From contig OX637338.1 in the NCBI GenBank assembly GCA_951799405.1, positions 5,642,001-5,706,000 of the forward strand: a DNA stretch of 64,000 nt, in the 5' to 3' direction. Within the stretch, counting starts at the first letter, position 1. Every line of letters starts with the position of its first letter. Both the position numbers and the translations under genes were made by a program. The notes beneath the pieces are model-generated. The model was given only the letters and a program-made list of their open reading frames with translations, was not told where the DNA came from and searched no databases. Source of the stretch: Agapetus fuscipes (taxonomy: Eukaryota > Arthropoda > Insecta > Trichoptera > Glossosomatidae). This document shows, piece by piece, positions 53,800 through 63,834 of this stretch.

Positions 53800-54620
53800 C
53801 AAGAAAAGAATATAAACAATAAATTAAATTTTATAATCATACAATTAAAGAACTAATCTTTAAAATTCACTATACTCTTTGAGCAAAGTGAAGAAATAAA
53901 TGTATTCCAAACAATCAGGAATATTTTTCAATGTAACCGCACTGTGAAACGTATGCAGTTGGGGAAAATGCTTCATACAATATGATGCACTTAAGTGTTT
54001 TTTCAACTATCTCCATAAAAGTGTTTAATTTATGTTGAATTTTTGACTCCCTGTCCTGTCTGTATCCCGGCCAAGTGAATTCACATTTTTTCCCCACATT
54101 TAAAATGTGCTCTATCCATTATTTCAATATGTGAAAGTTTTAGGTAGTGCACACGGAACATTTTCTATTGACAACAAAATTGTAAGTCGCACGGCCGGGT
54201 TAGGTAAAAGGCAAACATTTTGTTTATCTTGGTTGCTTTGGACCATTGTCACATAGAATAAAAACTTTTAACCGCCGAGAAAAAAACGATCTTTAAATTT
54301 GTGGTGAGTATATAATTTTACAGAAATGCGTTTTTTGAAAAAACAACTATATTATGTATATTTTAATTAAAAGTATGTTTCAATAAAAGGTTTTAATAAT
54401 AATAATATATTTCAATATGGTCTTCTAGTTGTGACCTACGAACTTTCGTTTATCGTATTTTTTATAAGTGCGGGATATTAAAGCTTTCTTACATTTCTAA
54501 AATTCAACTTGGAATACTTGAATAACATTTTTTAATTTTGAACTTTTGTCTAGGCCAAGGGTCGGCAACCTTTTGAGTCGGAAGAGCCAAAAATTACAAT
54601 TTACAAATTTCAAAGTTTTT
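53800..54620. other. Unassigned sequence
   Basis: AT-rich. No gene or shared repeat. Confidence 0.4.
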
Positions 54621-54849
54621 CCTTGACTTATAGGTTGGTATGAGGCTGACCACCCATACTGTAAAAAATGGTTCACTTTGCCAATGTCGCCCCTGTTTCA
54701 GGGAAGGTCGGCAAGAGTTGCAGGGCTTATGTTCATTTAAGATTGGGTTTTTATATTGTAGTTCCACATGCGGTATGTGTGAGCGCGAAATTATGCGTGT
54801 CTGCTTATGGGAATGCATTTGATGTGAATCTCAAATGATACATATCTTA
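54621..54849 (+). repeat. Family A repeat, copy 14
   Basis: CCTTGACTTATAGGTTGGTA, TGAGGCTGACCACCCATACT, GTAAAAAATGGTTCACTTTG, CCCCTGTTTCAGGGAAGGTC, GTTGCAGGGCTTATGTTCAT and CATGCGGTATGTGTGAGCGC. Ends before the AGATT tail. Confidence 0.92.
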
Positions 54850-55138
54850 TTTTGGATTTGGATTTGTAAAGAGCCACCAATGTTTTTTTGCCAACAATAA
54901 ATAGCGTCGATGGGGCGAGGGGAGGGTGAAAAGCGAGTACAAGTAGCGGAGAGATCGTTAATCGATTCAGAACGATTTAGTTTTTTTCGATCAGAAGTAT
55001 AATTCTGTGTTTTTTTTATATTTGCGTATGAAGATAAAGAGCCGTAACTTCACACCCAAAGAGCCGCATGTGGCTGGTGAGCCGCAGGTTGCTTACCCCT
55101 AACCAAACCGATATCTATCCACCATATTTGTAAAAAGT
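54850..55138. other. Unassigned sequence
   Basis: It contains AAAGAGCCGTAACTTC, AAAGAGCCGCATGTGGCTGG and GAGCCGCAGG, and the left neighbour 54540-54595 has GGTCGGCAACCTTTTGAGTC, GGAAGAGCCAAA. Such GGTCGGCAACC/GAGCCGCATGTGGCT words are typical of hAT MITE ends in many animals, here split around family A copy 14. Confidence 0.45.
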
Positions 55139-55702
55139 CCGGTCTATAGCTTAGTTGGTAGAGTAACTGCATTCCATGCCGAGATCTCGAGTTAGAATCC
55201 CACTGAAGTTGTCAGAATTTATTTCTCGTTTCAGTGTTTATTTCTAACCCAAAATAAAATACCGGCAAGGCTTACTCAGCCTTCATAAGAAATGAGTGTC
55301 AAGCCACTCAGGAGCTGAATAACATCCATTTCAAGTTGGCGTAAAGTAAAAGTTACTGGGTTGTTCATTTTAGATTTGGATTTTAAATTATGAGTAGGTA
55401 CACATGCAGCATTTGTAAGCGTGAACTTACATGTGTCTACTTGTGAGCATGCATTTTATATGAATCTTTAATGTAAATGTATATTTGCAACTAAGATTAT
55501 GTATTGTAGTTGAATATAATGGTCTTCTTCTATTGGGTGGTTTCAAAATTTACCGACCTCGTTGCTGAAATATTGAGAATTGAGAACCACTGTTTATTTG
55601 ATCACCATCAAACTTCACAGGATTCATTCTAAAAATATGTTACATGTTTCCTGAAAATTTCGTCAAAATCGGATGAGCGGTTTATGAGTATAGGGAACAT
55701 AC

Positions 55703-55733
<31 letters not shown>

Positions 55734-55780
55734 CATACATACATACACACATCCTTCTTTATAGATATAGATAGATAGAT
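55139..55780 (+). mobile_element. Composite: SINE-1 head and front, family A tail, RTE-like 3' end, CATA repeat (copy 1)
   Basis: SINE-1-like head CCGGTCTATAGCTTAGTTGG with a decayed B box (GAGTTAGAATCCC). Then SINE-1 body (ACCGGCAAGGCTTACTCAGC), the 3' half of family A from about 55355 to 55500, and an RTE-like end (CATGTTTCCTGAAAATTTCG, TCAAAATCGGATGAGCGG). It closes with CATA repeats (55700-55748) and ATCCTTCTTTATAGATATAG. It looks like a mosaic retroposon or nested insertions. From 55168 on it is duplicated in tandem. Confidence 0.8.
55700..55748. repeat. CATA microsatellite 1
   Basis: Tandem CATA (ACAT) units with one interruption (ACTTACATAC) at the left and ACAC at the right. Confidence 0.9.
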
Positions 55781-56416
55781 TGCATTCCATGCCGAGATCT
55801 CGAGTTAGAATCCCACCGAATATGTCAGAAATTATTTCCCGTTTCAGTGTTTATTTTAAACCCAAAATAAAATACCGGCAAGGCTTACTCAGCCTTCATA
55901 AGAAATGAGTGTCAAGCCACTCAGGAGCTGAATAACATCCATTTCAAGTTGGCGTAAAGTAAAAGTTACTGGGTTGTTCATTTTAGATTTGGATTTTAAA
56001 TTATGAGTGGGTGCACATGCAGCATTTGTAAGCGTGAACTTACATGTGTCTACTTGTGAGCATGCATTTTATATGAATCTTTAATGTAAATGTATATTTG
56101 CAACTAAGATTATGTATTGTAGTTGAATATAATGGTCTTCTTCTATTGGGTGGTTTCAAAATTTACCGACCTCGTTGCTGAAATATCGAGAATTGAGAAC
56201 CACTGTTTATTTGATCACCATCAAACTTCACAGGATTCGTTCTAAGAATATGTTACATGTTTCCTGAAAATTTCGTCAAAATCGGATGAGCGGTTTATGA
56301 GTCTATAGGGGACATACATACATACATACATACATACATACATACATACATACATACATACATACATACATACATACATACATACATACATACATCCTTC
56401 TTTATAGATATAGATA
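55781..56416 (+). mobile_element. Tandem second copy of the composite
   Basis: It starts TGCATTCCATGCCGAGATCT, CGAGTTAGAATCCCACCGAA, repeating 55168 onward with only scattered substitutions. It ends with the same ATCCTTCTTTATAGATATAG. The CATA run is longer (56309-56394). Period 613 bp, high identity, so the duplication is recent compared with other repeats here. Confidence 0.85.
56309..56394. repeat. CATA microsatellite 2
   Basis: An uninterrupted run of about 21 CATA units, longer than its partner at 55700. Confidence 0.9.
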
Positions 56417-59415
56417 ACTTTTACAGGAATGTGTCTTTTATGCTCTCACAATATGGCATCCTATCTGTACCAGCACAAACTACCCCATTGTTTCGCGATC
56501 CAAGTTGAACCATTTGTCATTACATCTAATTCGTTTTGCATGCGCGTAGGTGTAATTGCTTCGTACTTAAGCAGACTAGTGTAACGTTTTGCATAATAAA
56601 TAATGAATAATTCATGTGTCGAGTTGTGACTTCGCCTTGAGGCGTGCTGTCCTTAGCAGAAGTTTCACGGTCACATTGTACTGCAAGCTAACACTAGAAA
56701 CAGACAAGTCTCTTCAGACTTCCCAACTCGATACATACGAATTATTATTCTCGCACACGTTCTCCAACGGTAAAACTATTGTCATCCTTATTAGGCCCAC
56801 CATGAAATTCAGCGTACTACTTTTAGCCGTAGAAAATCAACTCACAAATACATTCCACATCCGATCACAATACCTACTGAGTGTCGAATATTATGAATAG
56901 TAAGAGGTTTATTATGTAACAACTCAGTATGCTGAAGATTCAAAAGAGAGCATACATACGCAAATTATTAACTTAATATTCATCACGCAACAACATTGTA
57001 CAGGAATAAAGGAATTTAAAAACATGTTTTTCTTTTTGTTATTTGCTGACATCGGAGTTATTGTATAAATTTTGGGTGGCAAAGAATGCCTTTTAAAGAT
57101 GAGGTACACAATTGAAAAATGATCCCGATTTCACGGCTTACCTCATATTTTGCAATCTCAGGCCTCGCTTTGTTTCGCCCTTTCTTTCAGACTGTGTAAA
57201 CAACCAGCTGAGGAATGCGTTCATTCATCCCCAAAAACCCGATACCTCCCGCCCCGTCTCCGGTGGCAATATGTCCCTAGGTAAGGCGAGACCAGCACAA
57301 CACCAGTAGCCTGCGAATAGGACGCAACATGACTCGGCTACCCGGCTTTGTTTACTAAACATCGACCAAGCAAATTATGGGTTTTGTTTTATCGTTTTAC
57401 CTATGAGAGGGGTTTTATATACAAAATAACATTAAGTAAATATTTATCTACACGAAAATTGAGACTTAAGTAAACAATACAAGGATTGGACTATGATAAG
57501 GCATTCGTAGATAATGGATACTGTTTTGATTACGTAAGTAAATAAGTTTGTACCAATTTCTAGGAATATATGTATTTACCTAGCATCTTTTCTATTTTAT
57601 TAGATGGGTATGACACAAACAACAAAGAACAATATTTTGTTTATAAATAACTCAGTAATAAAGTAAGTACGAGTTACAAGTTCATGTTTTCCACAATACA
57701 AATTCATTAGAATCGGTCAATTTTCAAGTCACTATTCTGCGGTGTATTACCTATATGTTTAATCTGCTATTTACAATCGAAAACTCTAATTATGCGCATT
57801 GTGCAGTAATTACATCACCCTCCCATAAATTGCACTACTCCAAATATGCCGGTGCAATTAGTGAGCTAAGTAATTAGTAGAGTTAACAAAAACGACCGTA
57901 TTAATTGGTCGCTGTCACAATGAAACCGACGTGCAGTTTTGGCAAACTGCAAGCGTCTCCGCAAGGGCTAATCCGGCAGTAAACCCCTCCGCCATTGTCG
58001 GAGAGACTGGAGAGATGGAGGGAGGAGGGATGGGAATGGGAACAATGGTTGCAACAACCCCTAGAGGTGGCTGCACGACCGCGCAACCCGGATGAGACCA
58101 GACCAGTCTAAAGGAGACCAGAGTAGACCGCAGGCGCCACCCCCACAGGCGAAAGTCAAAGATTAAACCGTTCAAATAGATGGCTAGGAATGTGTAAATC
58201 GTAAGATAATTTAGTCCTTTAAATTAGGACTTGTGCATGTTAATCTAAGCTTAATGTTCTGCGTTGTTCTTCCTTGTTTAGTTACCGAGACTTTGTTATT
58301 TTTATCATATGAAAATGTGCCTTTAACCTTACTTTTTATTTGCTTTTGTACTCTCTACATAAAGGTTAGGACAGCGTTGTGTTCTTATATTTAGATTTAT
58401 TGAACAGTGGTTAAAATTATGAAGTCGGTAAATTACTTCACAAGCAAGTTATGATACAACGTGGAATTATTTTCGTGACATAAATCAAATTCATTTCACG
58501 ATATAATGAAGATATACAATCGTGTTTTTGAATGAATAAACATAAAACGCCTCAATCTTTGAATCAGGTTGTTACCGGAACATGTCACCAGATGATAATC
58601 AGATCAAGATACGACAAGAAGACAGTTCAATTACTTTCACAACTGGTTCAATCAGTGTATAAAACTTGTATCCGTATTTAATGATCAGTTTAACATTGAT
58701 TATGAATATTTAATATTTAGAAAGCTGTAAACCATTAATATTTTTTGTTGTTGTTGTCTAGTGAGATGTATAACATAAATATTAATTAAAAATTATGTTA
58801 ATAATTCTTTCTCTTTGTCGCACAGAAAAAATAATCACAGCATGCACCACGTCTGGTTTCTCATCTTAAAATAATTCATGGTCTATTAAAGCCAGCACCT
58901 GTAACATATTTTTTTAATATAACTTGTAAGATACTTAGATGGCTCAATAATAGACCAACAAACCAGCACGGTATATTTTCAAACATGAAATGATCTTCTA
59001 AGCATGTTCAAATTAAAAAAAAAATGAATGATAATATCTACCAAAAAATTTAACTGGAAAAATAAAGAAGTTTTGTCAGAACAACCTGTATATCCGACGT
59101 TATCAGAAGAGAATTTCGTCGCGTTGGATTGTAAAGTATTTGTTTATTTTATTTCAATTCCTTTAGTTTTATGTTTAACTGTTCAAAAGGTCAACTTCGG
59201 GCAATGTCACATTAGAAGTTATACACAAATAAGTTGTATCAATTGAACAAGAATACAGCTAACAAATTTATGTGGTTTCCAGCATTTTCTTGTTATTGTT
59301 CAACATATTTTTTTCATCATTTGCTCTATGAACATTTTTAATTTATAGCATTGGTATTTTACCTTATTCCTTTACGTCAATTTTCTATAGTCTAGATATC
59401 TTGAGATTTCTCTAA
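56417..59415. other. Unassigned 3-kb stretch
   Basis: No gene or shared repeat. A 94-aa plus frame (56616-56900) and a GC-richer patch at 57900-58150 (frames up to 86 aa) lack known motifs. This is a candidate for unique host DNA. Confidence 0.4.
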
Positions 59416-59536
59416 GGCCCGGTATTTTCAATGTTAGTATATAACTTTATACTAAATAAAAAAGACACCCTTTTGTCAATCCTATGGGTATTTCTTTAAA
59501 ACTAGTTTAAAGTCACATAGCTAACGTTTGAAATAG
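59416..59536. mobile_element. MITE-G copy 5
   Basis: Left end GGCCCGGTATTTTCAATGTT, preceded by TAA (59413-59415). Inner AGTTTAAAGTCACATAGCTA, then ACGTTTGAAATAG at the right, where the last bases have decayed. Confidence 0.72.
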
Positions 59537-60229
59537 TTTTTTGAAATAATTTATTCGGATGGTTCATGGTTCAATTTATTATCTTCTTTGATTTTTAAAT
59601 GGAGGTGAAACGATAAATGGATTCCTTGAAACCTGATAGCTTATTCAAGTGTAATTTATATCTATTCTAACAAGCCAATTATGCTGTTATACGTTTATAA
59701 ACTGTCATGCCAATCATGTATTTTATAATTACTACATAGAGCTGACATTTGATTTAACATTGAAGAGTTTTATTCAAACAAGGAATTAAATGCAATACTT
59801 GTTACTGAGAAATATTTAAGGGTAAACGGAGCCCTTGAAGTAATTTTATCTTAAAAAATATATTATTTTACATGTATAAAATACGCAGTTGTGCTTTTTT
59901 CATTATATTACTTATTGCTGAGGGTAGCAATCCTGGAATAAGTTACAATAATTAGTTTTTTCTATATGTAGGAAATACCTTATTCTTGAAAAATGTATTC
60001 TCGTTCTTTTAAATTGGCTTTTAATTAAAAAAGATTAGGGTTATTAATAAAATCTTACTGAAAACGTTTTGAAGTCTTACGATGCTTTTCTCAAACAACG
60101 GAGCCATGGCTCATCCACAGCTTACGCTGAATTTTCCCTAAAAAAATCTATGATCCGTATATCAGCTATGTATAAAATGTTTTGTGAATAGTACCTACTG
60201 ATGAAAATGAAGGTACACAATTGTATATT
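59537..60229. other. Unassigned sequence
   Basis: AT-rich. No gene. Confidence 0.4.
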
Positions 60230-60342
60230 GTTGCCGACCCTGATGTATGGAAGCGAGTCGTGGACGGTGAATGAAAGAGAAGTAAATAAGGTAAGCAACG
60301 TAGAAATGGATCATTTGAGAAGTATGACAAGACAAGATTGAT
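60230..60342 (+). pseudogene. LINE ORF2 fragment, LYGSESWTV block
   Basis: Translation: LPTLMYGSESWTVNEREVNK, VSNVEMDHLRSMTRQD then stop. LLYGSESWTV-ER-K-LN-VEM--LRR is the conserved segment a little upstream of the DRVRNE block in insect LINEs. About 35 codons survive. The flanks are not recognisably LINE. Confidence 0.75.
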
Positions 60343-60620
60343 AGAGTTTTCCATATTTTTTGTGAAATTTTTCTTATCACGTTTTTTCGAAGAATTTTAA
60401 CTCGAATCGAGTCGAAAAAAAATTGAAAGAAGCTGACTGATAGTTGTGTGTTTTTCTTATCAATCCAGTAAATTGATACGGCACACTTTTTTGTGCAGGC
60501 CCTGAATTTCGCCATCCGTCGAACTCCTGGACAAAACTTAACCCTACACGCTGATTGGCTGGCGTTCGGCAAGACACAGGCCGAGCCGGATTAACTGTTT
60601 TTTTTTTTTTTTTTTTGTAA
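60343..60620. other. Unassigned sequence ending in poly-T
   Basis: Minus frames of 66-125 aa have no motif. A run of about 20 T at 60597-60616. Confidence 0.4.
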
Positions 60621-60672
60621 GAAATCCTGTGCAGGAGACTCTCTAGATTCTAAAGACTCTAGGGGTCTATGT
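60621..60672. repeat. 52-bp direct repeat, copy 1
   Basis: GAAATCCTGTGCAGGAGACT, CTCTAGATTCTAAAGACTCT, AGGGGTCTATG. Recurs in the same orientation at 61271-61322. Both copies follow a T-run. Confidence 0.65.
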
Positions 60673-61270
60673 TAATTTTTTTGTGTTTTGTTGTAATAAA
60701 AAGCGAGGTAGTGGTCACAAGGTTTGTCGGCCTGTTGGCCCGAAGTCCGATTATTTGTCACCTGGTGGGCAGAGAAACTTGTAACCTGTAACTTGTACTG
60801 AAAAGAGAGAATAAAAACGAAAGTAAAAATAAACATTCAACGAAGTCTTCCTCAATTTGAAGAGAGGGTATCAAAATATTACAAAACTTTTGAATGTATT
60901 GTTCTATCTTATTTCAATAAATCAAAAGCCACATTGCCGTGTAATCACGAGTAGGTAGTAGTAGTAGTATATACAGCGCAAATATCTGCGCAATGCTTAA
61001 TTGAAAAGTTCGCAAACCGGTGTAATTATGTTATATTAATAATTCATCATCCGCGTTCGGTATTAAAGCAATCAATGTCAGAAACACGGCCGGCTCGGCT
61101 CAGAGCTATTATGACGTAATGCGATAAACTAAGCGTACGTAGTGTCGGCCTACTCGAATGTACGTTCATTATCACGAGAGGGAAGCCTAATAGAAAATAG
61201 CGAGATATTATCCAACTGGTTTTCCTCCTTTAGTGGTCCAAGTAGGTATTCAAAATTTTGTTGTTTTTTT
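60673..61270. other. Unassigned sequence
   Basis: GTAGTAGTAGTAG at 60955-60968 is a short microsatellite. No gene. Confidence 0.4.
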
Positions 61271-61322
61271 AGGAATCCTGTGTAGAAGACTCCATGGATT
61301 TTAGAGACTTTAGGGGGCTATG
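61271..61322. repeat. 52-bp direct repeat, copy 2
   Basis: GGAATCCTGTGTAGAAGACT, CCATGGATTTTAGAGACTTT, AGGGGGCTATG. It lies at the end of a 107-codon minus frame (61269-61592) whose other end lies in the MITE at 61500. The frame reads KMWNIYGFNVLIHNTIKSGK, KAADRQARQRIR in the middle, which I do not recognise. Confidence 0.6.
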
Positions 61323-61496
61323 ACACATGTTGTAGTGCCGCAGAGGTGTTGGTGATGTGGCAGTTGATGTCCTGATCCTTTGACGAGCTTGCCGGTCGGC
61401 GGCTTTTTTGCCACTTTTTATAGTGTTATGAATCAAAACATTAAATCCATAGATATTCCACATTTTTTGGTTTAGAGCATTCTCCCTTAGAGCCCG

Positions 61497-61499
61497 TTC
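61497..61499. repeat. TTA target duplication, left
   Basis: TTA is repeated at 61663-61665, directly outside the other end of the MITE. Confidence 0.7.
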
Positions 61500-61662
61500 C
61501 CACTTGGGTGTCGGACCGTATATTAATCGGAGGTTCCAGTGACAGAACATTTTTGGACAAAATTGGTTTCCGACAAGTGTGAATAGCTCCATGCATAATG
61601 TTCTGCCACTGGAACCTCCGATTAGTATACGGATCCGACACCCGACAAGTGGGAACGGGCTC
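61500..61662. mobile_element. Harbinger-type MITE, 163 bp
   Basis: Terminal inverted repeats of about 62 bp begin GAGCCCGTTCCCACTTG and include GTGTCGGA, AATCGGAGGTTCCAGTG and CAGAACATT on both arms. The left arm lacks four bases (TCGG) present in the right. TTA flanks both ends. A TTA duplication with G-rich termini fits PIF/Harbinger. There is no transposase. Confidence 0.85.
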
Positions 61663-61846
61663 TTAGTGTCATATTTGAATTTTCTAAAGTTTTTACATTT
61701 ACGTAGTAAAAATCATTTTTAGTGACTAATTAAAACTGTTTTTTTTATGTAAAGCATTGTTTTATTTTCAGTTGATTTGAGTTCAAATGCAAGCTTTATC
61801 CTTCGTATTTTAACCATCAGATTTGCAGTCTCTGAATAACAGCGTT

Positions 61847-61965
61847 ACAGTCTTATTCATTAGATTAGTTGAACTTAAAATCAGAGTTGAACTCACTTTT
61901 CAGTATGGGAAACCTTCTTACTGAGACTGGTTTAAAAATTGAAACCTTTTTATGAATAAGAGTGT
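61847..61965. mobile_element. MITE-H copy 2
   Basis: ACAGTCTTATTCATTAGATT and, at the right, TATGAATAAGAGTGT are inverted. Inside are GTTGAACTTAAAATCAGAGT, TTTCAGTATGGGAAACC and CTGGTTTAAAAATTGAAACC, as in 27415-27533. Confidence 0.75.
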
Positions 61966-62767
61966 TTAGGTATTGGTGACAGAGATATACAATATTGACT
62001 GTAATCAATTTCTCATCCTAGAACTCTCGTATACACGGCGAACACTCAACCATTGAGCTTTCAATCCTTTAATAAGCGATTTTTTCTCTTAAAGGTTAAG
62101 ATTTGAAAATATTTAAGCAGACAAATTTTGCAAGCTAAGAAACATCATTGCTCAGCTTCATCGCAATCCCCAAGCTTGCAGTTTGTTTTGATTTTTCTTT
62201 AAATCGCCGCGCTAACAAATTGTTTCGAATAAATCTACAAAGGGCAAGATTTGTACGGAGCGGCATTCACGGCATTCTGATACCAAAAACAACAATCTTA
62301 GTTCTGTCTTGGATTGAAAAATATCCCAGGCATTTCCCCGGGTCTTTTAAGGGAATGAAATTCCTTTAGCATTTAATTTAATTGTCACCTGCTTCTCCAG
62401 GGCCCGACACGGCTCTCTGAGACATTCCGATGTGTTCAACAAATTCTTGAGTATCGGACAAAATATATCACAAGAATCGAACCACCGAACTATAAAATAT
62501 TTCAAGATTAATCAATACTCCGCAGGCTTTGAATTTTAGTTTTATATCAGTTTTCATTCTGAAATAGTAAGCTTCGTAGAAATGATGTTGAATTTCAGGC
62601 TTACAAAAGCTACTGTCAATGAAACACTTAAAATTAATCGAATTTGAAGGTAGATATTGTATAAAGAAATTAATGTGATAAAACGCTTTATCTTTCAATG
62701 AAATTTTCAAAAAGTAATAATTAAATTAAAACACGAAACCATCGATCAAAATAAAACATAAAATGAA
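61966..62767. other. Unassigned sequence
   Basis: No gene or shared repeat recognised. Confidence 0.4.
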
Positions 62768-62831
62768 GTAACTGTAACTCTGTCGCCATTCCGCTAGGGG
62801 TGGCCAGAGCCTCTGCAGAGTTGCCTCCACC
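62768..62831 (-). repeat. LINE 3' tail, KEVCKD-type family
   Basis: Plus strand: GTAACTGTAACTCTGTCGCC, ATTCCGCTAGGGGTGGCCAG, AGCCTCTGCAGAGTTGCCTC. Only the last 64 bp of the element. It is nearly identical to the tail in FB3. Confidence 0.82.
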
Positions 62832-62910
62832 GATTGTAATAAAGTAATATAAATATTTAAAAATGTAAATGGTAAAACATTGTTTTAATTCACTTTATTT
62901 TATTTGTTTA

Positions 62911-63050
62911 TGCTCGAATATTTTCGCCTAATAAGGCATCTTCAAGAGCAGAATGGTTACAAATATATTTTTATAAAATAATTTTCAAATATTTATAAAA
63001 ATGGACTTTCACTGTGTTAACAGATCAACACTAAAAAATATCATAAAATA
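62911..63050 (-). mobile_element. Penelope-like terminal segment with hammerhead motif, C3 mutated
   Basis: The minus strand from 62950 gives stem I TGCTC, then T-TGAAGA, an extra T, stem II GCCT/AGGC with loop TATT, GAA, the self-complementary AATATT as stem III, C as H17, and GAGCA closing stem I perfectly. Everything fits a type I hammerhead except the invariant C of CUGANGA, which is T. The neighbouring TGGACTTTCACTGTGTTAAC, AGATCAACAC (63003-63033) resembles the shared tail at 21030 and 45765. Confidence 0.5.
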
Positions 63051-63834
63051 AAGCATTATCCGTTTGCCTGCTAAAATAACTATGCCTAAGATCTTGTTAT
63101 TATCAGTTTCCAGGCAATCGTCAACGAGTGCCTGGAAATCTTTTGTCTCTTTTTTGGCGTATGATGCTGTTATCTTATTTCTTTTATTCTTGTTGTTTAT
63201 TGTACATAAAGCTTCATGGCACATGCATTCTCATAGAAAAACTGACATACGCCATAAATGAAGGTTTTTTTTTTGTCGGTGCTTTAAATCCATTACTGGT
63301 CAGAAACTGTATTAAAGAAAAGAAACCTTCAAACGTTAAATTACAATGGCTTTTATGAAATAAGAGATTTTGATTACTCCAGTAATTATAACAATCAAAA
63401 AGCTCTTTTCGTTTAAAGCTCAAAAAAGTTTCAAGAACGGTAGATGGAAGATAAGTAGCCTTAAAAATTAACTTAATGAAATTACCAAACTCTGATGTAT
63501 TTACTTTCAATATTGACTTTGAATCCTTTTCCTTTCCGAAATTCCATTTTATTCGTGCGCCAATTTAAACACCCCAGATGTAAGTAAGTACATTACATTT
63601 TTATAGGTGTTCATCATCTTCGGAGATTGCTTTTTTACCGCCCAAAAGCGGAACCATTACACATTCAAGGCATAAAAATGGAATTACGAAATAATGCCAC
63701 ATTTAAATTTGATCACGTCTTCCGGAAGGAGCGAGATAGCCGCCAGTGTCGGTAGCGACTTTCTATAAAGATGTCGAAAAGCCTCTCTCTATAAGGCTGC
63801 GCGTATGACTCAAATACTGACATCCGGTCCATTT
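63051..63834. other. Unassigned sequence
   Basis: Minus frames 63009-63224 (71 aa) and 63214-63510 (98 aa) overlap and sit next to the Penelope-like end. They could be decayed coding sequence of that element, but no RT or endonuclease motif is visible. Confidence 0.35.
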
